Counted from the first letter of the stretch, positions 26,920-36,301 are shown. The stretch is DNA of 64,000 nt from Oceanococcus atlanticus (GCF_002088235.1 NZ_AQQV01000001.1:682001-746000), one strand, 5' to 3'. Made by a program: numbers and translations. The notes: generated by a model from the letters alone, not told the origin.

Positions 26920-28754
26920 CGGCCGCGCAAAAACAGCCGGTCCAGCGCGTCCATGCTGAGCTCGACCCAGGTCGGGCGACCGTGATTGCACTGCCCCGAT
27001 CGCGGAGTGCTTTCAATCTTGCGCAGCAACGCGTTCATTTCCGCCCGATCCAGCTTGCGTCCGGCTTTGACCGAACCGGATTTGCAAGCCATGTTGCCGA
27101 GCACGCGGTCGATCGCGAACTCCACGCGATGCAGATCGACCGCATCGGCGTGGCCCAGATCGCTGACCAGATCACGCACCAGTGCGACCGCATCGAAGTC
27201 AGCCAGCAAAGACGGTACGGCGCGAATCTCCAGCTGGGTATCGGATGCGCGACGCAGCTCCAGCCCCATGGTTTCAAGCATCGGCATGGCGTCCTCGGCC
27301 CGATCAGCCGCAGCAACCGAGACCTCCAGCGTTTGCGGCACCAGCAAGGGCTGACTGGGCTGGCGCTGACCATGCAGTCGCTTTTTCAGATCCTCCAGCA
27401 CGATGCGCTCATGAGCCGCATGCATATCGACCAGCACCGCGCCTTTTTCGGTCTGACTGAGGATGTACACCCCGTGAATCTGGGCCAGCGCAAAACCCAG
27501 CGGCGGCGTTGCATCCACCCCGTCGCGCTCACCCATGGCCAGCTGCTGGGGTTGCACCGCAGCAGGTACAGCCGCGTCGGCATACAGTGCGCGGGCGCTG
27601 TCGCCCTGCAGGCGCACGCCGGACTCGGCCACACGCCATGCAGCAGGCGCATCCGGCGCTGCAGCGGCATACCCCGCGCGATCCGGCGGCGTTGCGGCTG
27701 CCGATGCCGGCGATGTATCAGGCGTTGCCGCAGGCGCGGCAGGCGTATACCCGGCCAGCGGCGCCGCAATGGCTTCCTGCACGCTGCGACGCAGGGTATC
27801 GAAAACCCGGCGCGAATCCCGAAAGCGTACCTCCTGCTTGGTCGGATGCACGTTCACATCAAGGCTGCCGGGATCCATGCTCAGAAACAGCAGATAGGCC
27901 GGATGACGGCTGTAATGCAGCACATCGGCGTAGGCAGCCTTGAGCGCGCTGATCAGCAGGCGGTCACGAATATAGCGACCATTGATAAAGGTGTGCTGCA
28001 GGTCGCCCTGAGCGCGGGAGAATGCCGGCCGAGCAATCCAGCCATGCAGCGAGATGCCCTGCGCTTGGTAGTCGATATGCACCGCGTGTTCGATGAAGTC
28101 CTCACCAACAAGCTGTGCAATACGTGCTTCTTCGCTGCGCTGGTCATGTGCCGCCGGAGCGTGCCACTGCTCGCGCCCATTGTGGGTCAAACGCATGCCG
28201 CGCTGCGGCACACTCAGGGCCAGGCGCCGGGCCAGCGTATCCAGATGCCCGAATTCGGTGCGTTCGGTGCGCAGAAAACGACGCCGCGCCGGAACCTGAT
28301 GAAACAGGTTGTCGACGGTCACCCGGGTGCCCACCGGCATGGGCTGCGGGCGCGCCTCGGGCATCGGCTCGCCCGGCTTGAGCGAGAGCAGCCAGCCGTG
28401 ATCTTCACCCGCAACCCGCGATGCCAGTTCGACATCAGCCACCGCCGCGATACTGGGCAAGGCCTCACCACGAAAACCCAGACTGGCGAGCGCTTCCAGA
28501 TCATCCAGCTGGCGGATTTTTGAGGTCGCGTGGCGGGTCAGCGCCAGCGGCATTTCCGCCACCGGGATACCGCAGCCATCATCCACCACCTCAACCCGCT
28601 GCATGCCACCAGCCAGCAAATCAATGTGGATGCGCTGCGCTCCCGAATCGATGGCATTTTCCAGCAATTCCTTGAGCACCGAGGCCGGACGCTCGACGAC
28701 CTCACCGGCCGCAATCTGGTTGATCAGGTGCGATGGCAGCTGTTGTATGGGCAA
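26916..28754 (-). CDS. mutL: DNA mismatch repair protein MutL, with endonuclease-type C-terminus
   Basis: Mismatch-repair coordinator, 612 residues. The GHKL ATPase domain has ELLENAIDSGA, DDGCGI, GFRGEALPSI and GTRVTVDNLF. A Pro/Ala-rich linker lies around 330-400. The C-terminal domain contains DMHAAHERIVLE (starting at Asp443), which fits the endonuclease motif DQHA(X)2E(X)4E except for Met in place of Gln, plus ACKSGSV and CNHGRP near the end. This suggests an intrinsic nicking MutL rather than the MutH-dependent E. coli type. Its stop overlaps the miaA start. Confidence 0.95.
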   Translation of the reverse strand: MPIQQLPSHLINQIAAGEVVERPASVLKELLENAIDSGAQRIHIDLLAGGMQRVEVVDDGCGIPVAEMPLALTRHATSKIRQLDDLEALASLGFRGEALPSIAAVADVELASRVAGEDHGWLLSLKPGEPMPEARPQPMPVGTRVTVDNLFHQVPARRRFLRTERTEFGHLDTLARRLALSVPQRGMRLTHNGREQWHAPAAHDQRSEEARIAQLVGEDFIEHAVHIDYQAQGISLHGWIARPAFSRAQGDLQHTFINGRYIRDRLLISALKAAYADVLHYSRHPAYLLFLSMDPGSLDVNVHPTKQEVRFRDSRRVFDTLRRSVQEAIAAPLAGYTPAAPAATPDTSPASAAATPPDRAGYAAAAPDAPAAWRVAESGVRLQGDSARALYADAAVPAAVQPQQLAMGERDGVDATPPLGFALAQIHGVYILSQTEKGAVLVDMHAAHERIVLEDLKKRLHGQRQPSQPLLVPQTLEVSVAAADRAEDAMPMLETMGLELRRASDTQLEIRAVPSLLADFDAVALVRDLVSDLGHADAVDLHRVEFAIDRVLGNMACKSGSVKAGRKLDRAEMNALLRKIESTPRSGQCNHGRPTWVELSMDALDRLFLRGR

Positions 28755-28851
28755 AGCAGTATCCGGTTAGCGCAGCGGCGCGCCCAGCCGCGAGCGTCAG
28801 GCCGCAGATCAGGCCACTGACGATGCGAAGACGCGCAAAACCCTCATTCTA

Positions 28852-28879
28852 GCGCGCCCGCAAAGCTAACCGGGCGCGC
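28852..28879. repeat. 9-bp inverted repeat in the amiC-mutL gap
   Basis: GCGCGCCCG and CGGGCGCGC flank a 10-base loop just after the amiC stop. There is no U tract in either direction. The 134-base gap between amiC and mutL otherwise shows no gene and only a weak -10-like TAGAAT on the minus strand. Confidence 0.55.
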
Positions 28880-28888
28880 CGCCCTGCC

Positions 28889-30019
28889 TCACGGCTGGGC
28901 CTGAGCCACCACCCGTTGCGGACGATACGTCTCGAAGTAACTCATGATGCCGTCCCGCATGCTGCGAGCCAGCTTTTCCTGCTGGTTGGGATTGCGCAGG
29001 CGCGTTTCTTCATTGGGGTTTGAGATAAACGCCGTTTCGATCAGGATTGATGGCACATCCGGCGCCTTAAGCACGGCAAAACCGGCGCGCTGAACCGTGC
29101 GTTTGTGCAGCTTTCCCAAACCTCCGAGCTGACCCAGCATACGGTGCCCCAAATCCAGACTGGCTTCGATGGCCGCGCTTTGCGAGATATCCAGCAACAC
29201 CGACGCCAGCATGTCGTCCTTGTCCTGGATTTCGATACCACCAACCAAGTCGGCCGCGTTCTCACGGCTGGCCAATACGCGCGCATGCTCGGAACTCGCG
29301 CCGCCCTGAGACAGGATGTACACCGAAGAACCATGCACCCGCCGGTCGCGGAATGCATCGGCGTGAATGGACACAAACAGATCCGCACGCTGCCGCTGAG
29401 CGATCTCGCGACGCTTGCCCAGCGCGACAAAGTAGTCGCCTTCGCGCGTCAATATGGCCTGCATGCCCGGCTCGGCGTCAATCAGGCGCTTCAGACGCTG
29501 GGCAATCTGCAGCGCCACCGTTTTTTCACGCACCCCGCTGGGGCCGATCGCCCCGGGATCCTCACCACCGTGCCCCGGATCTATCGCTACGACTATGTTC
29601 TTTTGCGTCAGCGACACAACCTTGCGTGGATTGCGCAGGGCATGCGGTAGCTCAACCACCAGGCGATAGCCAAAATCCCCTGAGGGCGCGAGCAGGTAGC
29701 TGCGCGGCTGCGAGGTTTCATTGAGGTCGAGCACCATGCGCAGCGCATCGCCACGCTCACCGAAACGAATCGCCTTGACCACGCCGGCCTGCTCCGGCTT
29801 GAGCGACGGCAGATTGCGAATCCCGCGAATATCCACCACCGCGCGGTTCGGGTTGTCCAGCGCAAAGCTGCTGTGTTTGACCGCATCGGAGATATCGAGC
29901 ACCACACGTGTCTGCTCTGGCTCATCCCAGACGCGCACCTCGGTGATCGAAACCGCCGCTGCGGCCCCGCTGATCAACCATAAGGCGACAGCGAGACTGC
30001 TTTTGAGTCCGAATTGCAT
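28889..30019 (-). CDS. amiC: N-acetylmuramoyl-L-alanine amidase, AmiB/AmiC type with AMIN domain
   Basis: Periplasmic zinc amidase that cleaves septal peptidoglycan during cell separation; 376 residues from the ATG at 30019. A signal peptide (MQFGLKSSLAVALWLISGAAAA) is followed by an AMIN septum-targeting domain (about 25-125, VSITEVRVWDEPEQTRVVLDIS) and an Amidase_3 domain with IVVAIDPGHGGEDPGAIG, VSIHADAF and VPSILIETAFISN. The C-terminal LysM of E. coli AmiB is missing, so amiB or amiC is uncertain as a name. Position before mutL matches E. coli amiB. Confidence 0.93.
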   Translation of the reverse strand: MQFGLKSSLAVALWLISGAAAAVSITEVRVWDEPEQTRVVLDISDAVKHSSFALDNPNRAVVDIRGIRNLPSLKPEQAGVVKAIRFGERGDALRMVLDLNETSQPRSYLLAPSGDFGYRLVVELPHALRNPRKVVSLTQKNIVVAIDPGHGGEDPGAIGPSGVREKTVALQIAQRLKRLIDAEPGMQAILTREGDYFVALGKRREIAQRQRADLFVSIHADAFRDRRVHGSSVYILSQGGASSEHARVLASRENAADLVGGIEIQDKDDMLASVLLDISQSAAIEASLDLGHRMLGQLGGLGKLHKRTVQRAGFAVLKAPDVPSILIETAFISNPNEETRLRNPNQQEKLARSMRDGIMSYFETYRPQRVVAQAQP

Positions 30020-30099
30020 GTCGTTTCCCCCGCCTATCCACCCTGCCGGGCACTGCGGAACTCCATCTCCAGCCGCCCGCAAAACACGCTGCGGGTGAC

Positions 30100-30216
30100 A
30101 TCCCGAAATTAAGTTAACGCGGGAACACCAAAGAATGCAAGAATTTTTCTTTTGTTATTAGCAGTCTATAAATGATTATTTATGTAGCACCTGAATGACT
30201 GCGCGCAATCGGGTGA
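30100..30216. other. AT-rich intergenic stretch between tsaE and amiC
   Basis: The 197-base gap is strikingly AT-rich compared with the GC-rich genes around it, with a 6-4-6 inverted repeat ATAAAT-GATT-ATTTAT at 30168-30183 and runs of A and T. It probably holds the amiC promoter, but no hexamer pair stands out. No ORF or RNA gene was recognised. Confidence 0.5.
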
Positions 30217-30696
30217 TCAGAATGATGAATTCGCCCGCCACTTTTCCAGCACATCCACTGCCGACGCGCTGTAAGCCGTCACCGTGGCTGACCGGCCACC
30301 CTCAGGCTCGATGCTCAGTGCAATGTGCAGATCCGCTGGCGGCAAAGCCCCCTCGCCGCGCTGCGGCCATTCGGTAATCAGCGTCAACGGCTCAGCCAGC
30401 AGATCTCGGATACCGAGATACTCCAGCTCCTGCGCATCACCCAGGCGGTAAAGGTCCATGTGCACCACCCGATGGTTGGGCAATGCGTAGTCCTCCAGCA
30501 GGGTGTAGGTCGGACTGCGCACCGCGCCCTGCTCGCCCAAGGCCCGCAGCAGGGCCCGAACCGTGTGCGTCTTGCCTGCCCCCAGACTGCCCTGCAGCGC
30601 AATGTAGAAAAAATTCGACGGCAGCACCGCCGCCAACCCTTCGGCCCAGCGATCGGTGGTCGCCGGATCGGCCAGAAACCAGCTGTGCGCGATCAC
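30217..30696 (-). CDS. tsaE: tRNA threonylcarbamoyladenosine biosynthesis ATPase TsaE
   Basis: ATPase partner of TsaBD in t6A37 tRNA modification, 159 residues. Motifs: Walker A GSLGAGKTHTVRALLRALG, SPTYTLLEDY, HMDLYRLGDAQELEYLGI and LITEWPQRGE. The start is a GTG at 30696 that overlaps the nnr stop (GTGA), so translation is coupled. The longer frame upstream is the shadow of nnr. Confidence 0.94.
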   Translation of the reverse strand: MIAHSWFLADPATTDRWAEGLAAVLPSNFFYIALQGSLGAGKTHTVRALLRALGEQGAVRSPTYTLLEDYALPNHRVVHMDLYRLGDAQELEYLGIRDLLAEPLTLITEWPQRGEGALPPADLHIALSIEPEGGRSATVTAYSASAVDVLEKWRANSSF

Positions 30697-32186
30697 GGGT
30701 TCAACACCTCGGGCAAGGTGGCGAGCACGTCGCTCGGCAGCATCCCGCGCATACCGATTCGCCGGGCCACCCGATCGCCGGCGCGGGCATGCGCCACCAC
30801 CGCCGCTCCAACGGTTTGCAGCAGCGGCTGATCCGGCGCCTGCGCAAGCAAGCCGGCCAGGGCTCCGGTAAGCACGTCGCCCATGCCGCCACAGGCCATA
30901 CCCGGATTGCCCTGCTCGCACACCAGCATCTCGCCTTGCGGCCCCGCAATCAGGGTGCCGGCTCCCTTGAGCACCGTCACCGCGCCGCTGGCCTCGGCCA
31001 GCTGACGGGCTGCGCTAAAGCGGTCTGCCTGCACCTGCGCACTGCTTATCCCGAGCAAGCGGGCAGCCTCCCCCGGATGCGGGGTGATCACACAACGTGA
31101 CGGCCAGCGCTGCGTCAGATCCATCAGATTCAGCGCGTCCGCATCCAGCACCACAACGCCATCGAACGCGCACGCCCGCTCCAGCCACGTGCGCCCCCAG
31201 ACCTGGGTATCCAGCCCTGGCCCGATCGCCACCACCGTGGCACGCTCGGCCAGCACATCGAAGGCCTGCAGGTCTTTATCTTCAGCTGCACGCACCATCA
31301 ACTCGGGCTGATAGCCGGCCACCTCGACACGACACTGCGGGTGAGTCAGCACGCTGACCAGACCAGCCCCACTGCGCAGCGCGGCCCCGGCGCACAGACG
31401 GATGGCTCCGCTGTAACCCGGCGCCCCGCCCACGGCCAGAACATGACCGTGATGGCCTTTGTGGCTGTTGCGCTGACGCGGCGGCATCCATGCCAGCGGG
31501 GCGTGCGCCGGCATCAGACAGGCTGACGGCTTCTCCTGCGCCGTCACATGGGGCGGCACATCCAGCGCCGAAAAATAAATCTGGCCGGCGTAATCCTTGG
31601 CATCGCCGGTGTACAAGCCCTGCTTGCGCCCGATGAAGCTCTCGGTCACATCCGCGCGCACCGCCAGCCCCATCACCGCACCACTGTCGGCGTGGATACC
31701 CGACGGCACATCTAGAGCCAGAACCGGCTTGTCACTGGCATTGATGCACGAAATGGCCTCGGCGAACGCTGCACCCACCGTGCGTGACAGCCCAGTGCCC
31801 AGCAGACCGTCAACAATCACATCGCAATCAGCCAGCCCTTCATCCAGAGGCCCGGTCTGCAAGCCGATATCGGCATCCGAAAAGCTCAGCCAGGCGCTCT
31901 GGGCCTCCGCCCTGAAGCGCGCCGGGTCGGCCAGCAACCAGACCCGCACGGCACAGCCCGCGCCTGCGGCCAGCCGGGCCAGCTCCAGCGCATCACCACC
32001 ATTGTTGCCCGGCCCCACCAGCACACCCAGCGTGCGCACCTGGGGCCAGTGCTGTCGCAGCCGCAGCCAGGCACTGGCGGCGGCACGTTGCATCAGTTCA
32101 TAGCCGTCAATGGCACAATCGCGGATGGCGCTGGCATCCAGGTTTCGAACCTGTTGCGCGCTGTACAGTGGCAAGCCCATATCCAT
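30693..32186 (-). CDS. nnr: Bifunctional NAD(P)HX epimerase/dehydratase
   Basis: Repairs hydrated NAD(P)H; 497 residues. The N-terminal YjeF/NnrE epimerase domain (about 1-215) contains VGPGNNGGDALELARLAAGAG and VDGLLGTGL. The C-terminal NnrD ADP-dependent dehydratase (about 225-490) contains HKGHHGHVLAVGGAPGYSGAIRLCAGAAL, DADALN, TPHPGEAARLLG and GNPGMACGGMGDVLTGALAGLLAQ. It is divergent from queG across a 43-base gap, the same pair as yjeF-yjeS in E. coli. Confidence 0.96.
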   Translation of the reverse strand: MDMGLPLYSAQQVRNLDASAIRDCAIDGYELMQRAAASAWLRLRQHWPQVRTLGVLVGPGNNGGDALELARLAAGAGCAVRVWLLADPARFRAEAQSAWLSFSDADIGLQTGPLDEGLADCDVIVDGLLGTGLSRTVGAAFAEAISCINASDKPVLALDVPSGIHADSGAVMGLAVRADVTESFIGRKQGLYTGDAKDYAGQIYFSALDVPPHVTAQEKPSACLMPAHAPLAWMPPRQRNSHKGHHGHVLAVGGAPGYSGAIRLCAGAALRSGAGLVSVLTHPQCRVEVAGYQPELMVRAAEDKDLQAFDVLAERATVVAIGPGLDTQVWGRTWLERACAFDGVVVLDADALNLMDLTQRWPSRCVITPHPGEAARLLGISSAQVQADRFSAARQLAEASGAVTVLKGAGTLIAGPQGEMLVCEQGNPGMACGGMGDVLTGALAGLLAQAPDQPLLQTVGAAVVAHARAGDRVARRIGMRGMLPSDVLATLPEVLNP

Positions 32187-32229
32187 CCGCCCATTATCGT
32201 CCAGACGCGTGCGTCATAGAACCGCCCGA

Positions 32230-33309
32230 ATGAGTACCTCCTCCACACCCGACCCCGCGCATATCCTTCACGCGCTCAGCCAATGGGCAGGCGAACTGGG
32301 ATTTTCCGGCCTGGCGGTGAGTCGGGCTGATCTTGAGAAGGACGAGCAGCTGATGCAGCGCTGGCTTGATGAGGGCTTGCACGGCGAGATGGACTATCTG
32401 GCACGCAACGCCGAAATGCGCCGAAATCCAGCCGCACTGGTACCCGAAACGCTGAGCGTGATCAGCGTGCGCATGCCCTACTGGCCACAAGCCGCCCCGG
32501 CACGCGAAATCCTGCGCAGCCCGCACAAGGCCTACATCAGTCGCTACGCCCTTGGCCGCGACTACCATAAGACCGTCCGCGGGCGCCTGCGCCAGCTGGC
32601 CCGACGCCTGCAGCAACAGATCGGACCGTTCGGCTTTCGCGCCTTCGCCGACAGCGCCCCGGTTCTGGAAAAAGCCCTGGCCCGCGATGCCAGCCTGGGC
32701 TGGATCGGCAAAAACACGCTGCTGATCGATAAGGACCAGGGCTCGTACTTCTTTCTTGGCGAGCTGTTCACCGACCTGGCCCTGCCCGCCAGTCAGGCCG
32801 CAGCTGTGGACAACGGTTGCGGCGCCTGCCAAGCCTGCATCCGCGCCTGCCCGACCGGCGCCATCCTGCCACAAGGCCAGCTGGATGCACGCCGCTGCAT
32901 CTCCTACCTGACCATCGAGCTCAAAGGCGCCATCCCCGAAAACATGCGCGAGGCCATCGGCAATCGCATCTTCGGTTGTGACGACTGTCAGCTGGTGTGC
33001 CCCTGGAACCGCCACGCGCAAACCGCGGTAGATCCTGATTTCGCGGTCCGCCACGGCCTTGACGATGTGGATCTGATCGCACTGTTCGGGTGGACGGAGG
33101 AGACCTTTTTGCGCAACACCGAAGGCATGCCACTGCGACGCGCCGGCTACATCAGCTGGCTGCGCAACCTGGCCGTGGCGCTGGGCAATGGCCCGCCGAC
33201 ACGCGAAGCGATTGACGCGCTAAACACGCGGCGTGAGCATCCATCGGACATCGTGCGCGAGCACGTGAGCTGGGCACTTGAACGCCTGACCCAACCAGGA
33301 GCGCACTGA
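32230..33309 (+). CDS. queG: Epoxyqueuosine reductase QueG
   Basis: Cobalamin and Fe-S dependent enzyme of the last step of queuosine tRNA modification; 359 residues from the ATG at 32230. Two 4Fe-4S cysteine sets are visible: CGACQACIRACPTGA and CDDCQLVCPWNRHA. Other blocks: HGEMDYLARNAEMRRNPAALVP, GRDYHKTVRGRL and GWIGKNTLLI. A HEAT-like C-terminal region follows. The frame upstream of 32230 lies in the divergent nnr gene and was discarded. Confidence 0.96.
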   Translation: MSTSSTPDPAHILHALSQWAGELGFSGLAVSRADLEKDEQLMQRWLDEGLHGEMDYLARNAEMRRNPAALVPETLSVISVRMPYWPQAAPAREILRSPHKAYISRYALGRDYHKTVRGRLRQLARRLQQQIGPFGFRAFADSAPVLEKALARDASLGWIGKNTLLIDKDQGSYFFLGELFTDLALPASQAAAVDNGCGACQACIRACPTGAILPQGQLDARRCISYLTIELKGAIPENMREAIGNRIFGCDDCQLVCPWNRHAQTAVDPDFAVRHGLDDVDLIALFGWTEETFLRNTEGMPLRRAGYISWLRNLAVALGNGPPTREAIDALNTRREHPSDIVREHVSWALERLTQPGAH

Positions 33310-33320
33310 GGCGCCGTCGC

Positions 33321-34898
33321 TCAGGACTTGAGCGCTTGCGCCTGCCTGGCCAGCAATGGGTCGGGCCAGCTCTGGCTCGTGTCACTGAGCGCGGCATCTA
33401 TCGCGCGAGCCAGCACCTTACCCAACTCAACCCCGAACTGATCAAAACTGTTCAGCCCCCACAGCCAGCCCTGCACGAAGCAGCGATGCTCGTACGCGGC
33501 CAGCAGAGCACCCAGTGCGTATGCATCCAGCGTCTCCAGCCAGATCAGACTGGAGGGCCGATTGCCTTCGAACTGACGCCAGGCCGCATGTGCGCCCTCG
33601 TAGCCACCGGCCACGCCCTCGCGCCCATGGCTCAGCGCCGCAGCCTGGGCCAGTGCATTGCCAAGCAGCTGGCCCTGCATGTGCGCCTCGCCTCCCGGCA
33701 CCTCGCGCGGCAGTATGAAATCCACCGGATGGGCTTCGCTGCCCTGGTGCAACATCTGAAAAAACGCGTGCTGCACCGATGTACCCACCCCGCCCCATTG
33801 CACCGGACTGGTCGGGTGCGGCAAAGGTTTGCCATCGCGACCTACGGATTTCCCGTTGCTCTCCATCTCCAGCTGCTGCAGCCAGTTCGGCAGATCGGCC
33901 AGACGTTCGCTGTAAACCGCCGTGACCTGGCTGCTGGCGCGGAGAAAATTGCGATTCCAGATGCCAATCAGCCCCCAGATCACCGGCAGATTGGCATCCA
34001 GCGGCGTGCTGAAGAAGTGCTCATCCATGCTTGCCGCCCCCGCCAGTAGCTGCTCAAAGCGAGCCCAGCCTAGCGCCAGCGCAGCGGACAGCCCCACGCT
34101 GGACCACAGCGAGAAGCGGCCACCAACCCAGTCCCACATGGCATAGGTTTGCGCCGCGGCAATACCGAATTCGGCCGCCTTGTCCGGCGCGGCGGTCACC
34201 GCCAGACACTGCCGCGCCACATCACCACCACCGGCGGTCAACCAGCTGCGCACATGGCGTGCAACCAGTTGGGTTTCCAGCGTGGTAAAGGATTTTGAGG
34301 CGATCACACACAGACAACGACGCGGATCCAGGTCGCGCAGCCGAACATTCAGATCGGCCGCATCCGGATTGCCCAGAAAATGGGCGCGCAGGCCGTCCTG
34401 GGCTGGCTGCAAGCCGCTCAGGGCATTGACCACCAAACGCGGCCCCAGATCCGAACCACCGATCCCGATGTTGATGACATCCGTGTAGACCTGGCCTTGC
34501 ACATTGCTCAGACGCCCGGTCTGAACATCCTCGACCAGCCGACGCATGCGTTGCTGCTCGGCCTGCACCTGCTCGCGCACCGCATCACCGCAACACGCAC
34601 TGCGCAAGGCCGCGTGCAGGACAGCACGCCCTTCGCTGGCATTGAGTTCATCGCCGCGGCACATGGCCGCCATGGCCTGCGGCAGTTCGCAGACCTCGGC
34701 CAGAGCCACAAGATCGGAGACAACCGCTGCATCCAGGCGCTGGCGTGAAAAATCCAGCTGCAGCGGCCCGGCACTCAGGGTCAACTGGGCGCGCGCCTCG
34801 GCGTCGCCATCAATGACCTGGCCTAAATGAAGCTTTTCCCAGCGCGCAGCGTGCTCACGCAGAACCTGCGTCGTCGGCGTGTTGCCGACATGCAACAT
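33321..34898 (-). CDS. pgi: Glucose-6-phosphate isomerase
   Basis: Interconverts glucose-6-phosphate and fructose-6-phosphate; 525 residues, slightly shorter than the E. coli enzyme (549). Signatures: DVINIGIGGSDLGPRLVVNAL, SKSFTTLETQ, MWDWVGGRFSLWSSVGLSAAL, YSERLADLPNWLQQLEMESNGKS and NSFDQFGVELGKVLA. Encoded 30 bases after panD on the same strand; convergent with queG across 11 bases and no obvious terminator. Confidence 0.96.
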   Translation of the reverse strand: MLHVGNTPTTQVLREHAARWEKLHLGQVIDGDAEARAQLTLSAGPLQLDFSRQRLDAAVVSDLVALAEVCELPQAMAAMCRGDELNASEGRAVLHAALRSACCGDAVREQVQAEQQRMRRLVEDVQTGRLSNVQGQVYTDVINIGIGGSDLGPRLVVNALSGLQPAQDGLRAHFLGNPDAADLNVRLRDLDPRRCLCVIASKSFTTLETQLVARHVRSWLTAGGGDVARQCLAVTAAPDKAAEFGIAAAQTYAMWDWVGGRFSLWSSVGLSAALALGWARFEQLLAGAASMDEHFFSTPLDANLPVIWGLIGIWNRNFLRASSQVTAVYSERLADLPNWLQQLEMESNGKSVGRDGKPLPHPTSPVQWGGVGTSVQHAFFQMLHQGSEAHPVDFILPREVPGGEAHMQGQLLGNALAQAAALSHGREGVAGGYEGAHAAWRQFEGNRPSSLIWLETLDAYALGALLAAYEHRCFVQGWLWGLNSFDQFGVELGKVLARAIDAALSDTSQSWPDPLLARQAQALKS

Positions 34899-34928
34899 GA
34901 TCGATCGATCAACCGCGCCGTACGCGGA

Positions 34929-35309
34929 TCAGGCAGCTTGAACCGGAATCGTGTTGCGCGTGTGCGTGACGTGGTTGGTTTCGTCGAGATAAACCAGCTT
35001 GGGCTTATGCACCTCGGCCTCGGCATTACTCATGCCCACGTAGGCGCAGATGATCACACGATCACCCACGCGTGCCTTATGCGCCGCAGCACCGTTGACC
35101 GAGATGATGCGCGAACCGGCTTCAGCACGAATCGCATAGGTTTCGAAACGCTCGCCGTTGCCCAGGTTGTAGATCTGGATTTGCTCGTATTCGCGAATGC
35201 CGGCCGCATCGAGCAGATCACCATCAATCGCGCAGGAACCTTCGTAATCCAGTTCTGCGTGAGTCACACAGGCGCGATGGAGTTTGGCTTTCAACAAGGT
35301 GACTTGCAT
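34929..35309 (-). CDS. panD: Aspartate 1-decarboxylase
   Basis: Pyruvoyl-dependent enzyme that makes beta-alanine for pantothenate, 126 residues. The self-cleavage site is in [10 protein letters not shown] (between Gly24 and Ser25). Other blocks: [15 protein letters not shown] and [17 protein letters not shown]. It is separated from panC by about 100 bases, which carry a CRP-like palindrome, so it may have its own promoter. Confidence 0.97.
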   Translation of the reverse strand: MQVTLLKAKLHRACVTHAELDYEGSCAIDGDLLDAAGIREYEQIQIYNLGNGERFETYAIRAEAGSRIISVNGAAAHKARVGDRVIICAYVGMSNAEAEVHKPKLVYLDETNHVTHTRNTIPVQAA

Positions 35310-35336
35310 GACGAACCTCTAAAATTCTTTAAATTC

Positions 35337-35352
35337 AGTGACTTATGTCACA
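35337..35352. promoter_or_regulatory. CRP/Vfr-like binding site upstream of panD
   Basis: AGTGA-CTTATG-TCACA, with the perfect inverted core GTGAC-N4-GTCAC. It matches the CRP consensus TGTGA-N6-TCACA at 9 of 10 positions. It is centred about 35 bases before the panD ATG, next to a TATGAT -10-like element on the minus strand, so its regulatory sign cannot be predicted. Confidence 0.45.
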
Positions 35353-35410
35353 TCATATGCGCCAGGGGCGCGAAACGAACCGGCGAGTTTAACGGCCCTT
35401 GCCAAGCCTA

Positions 35411-36301
35411 TCAAGCCAAATTCAGGTCAACAGTAACATTGTCGATCAGACGGGTGCCGCCCAGCTTTGCCGCTGCCAGCACCACAAATTGCTGCGTCGC
35501 GTCATCCGGTGCTTCCAAATCAGCCTGACGCACCTGGAAAAATTGCGTTTTCAACCCAGCCTGGTCGATGCGATGACACCCGCGCGCCTCCAACGCTGCG
35601 ATATCGCGGTGCCCCGCGCGCAGCGCATCTGCGGCCTCGCACAAACTGGCGTAAATCACTTCGGCCTGCGCGCGCTCATCCGCACTCAAGTAGATATTGC
35701 GCGAACTCATCGCCAGACCGCCGGGTTCTCGCAGGGTCGGCATACCGACAATCTCGACCGGCACGTGCAAGTCACGGACCATGCGCCGGATAATCGTGAG
35801 CTGTTGGTAATCTTTGAGCCCAAACACCGCACAATCCGGTTGAACCAGGTTGAACAGCAGGCTGACCACCGTGGTCACGCCTTCAAAGTGCCCGGCCCGG
35901 TATTCGCCGCAAAGCAAGCTCGACAACCCAGGCACAGCCACCTGGGTGAGATTGGCCCGACCGTATGGGTAAACCTCCGCTTCTTCTGGCGCAAACACCA
36001 GATCGACACCGCAACTCGCCAGCTTGGCGCAATCGGCCTCCAGTGTGCGTGGATACTTGTCCAGATCCTCACCTGCTGAAAACTGCAGCGGATTGACGAA
36101 GATACTCACCACCACACGGTCGCCATGCGCGCGGGCCGCCTCAACCAGCGACAAATGCCCGGCGTGCAGGCTGCCCATGGTCGGCACATAGCTGATGCGT
36201 TGGCCAGCCTGACGCCAGCCTTGAATGCAGCGACGCAGCTCATCAATGCGATGAACCACGCGCACGGCGCTGGAATCAGCCGCCGAAGGTGTGCTCGACA
36301 T
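35411..36301 (-). CDS. panC: Pantothenate synthetase
   Basis: Condenses pantoate with beta-alanine using ATP; 296 residues. Signatures: YVPTMGSLHAGHLSLVEAARAHGDRVVVSIFVNPLQF, PGLSSLLCGEYRAGHFEGVTTVV, FGLKDYQQLTIIRRMV and MSSRNIYL. The first 26 bases overlap the end of panB, and the first dozen residues are a poorly conserved extension. Confidence 0.97.
   Translation of the reverse strand: MSSTPSAADSSAVRVVHRIDELRRCIQGWRQAGQRISYVPTMGSLHAGHLSLVEAARAHGDRVVVSIFVNPLQFSAGEDLDKYPRTLEADCAKLASCGVDLVFAPEEAEVYPYGRANLTQVAVPGLSSLLCGEYRAGHFEGVTTVVSLLFNLVQPDCAVFGLKDYQQLTIIRRMVRDLHVPVEIVGMPTLREPGGLAMSSRNIYLSADERAQAEVIYASLCEAADALRAGHRDIAALEARGCHRIDQAGLKTQFFQVRQADLEAPDDATQQFVVLAAAKLGGTRLIDNVTVDLNLA

Noticed and set aside
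26982-28523. 513-codon open frame on the plus strand opposite mutL
   Set aside because: It is the antisense shadow of a GC-rich gene. The mutL frame has all family motifs, and the antisense product is Arg/Gln/His-rich with no recognisable domain or ribosome binding site.
34899-34912. GATCGATCGATC-type repeat before pgi
   Set aside because: Short palindromic Dam-like sites in a small gap. Only one occurrence was noticed and nothing links it to replication or regulation.
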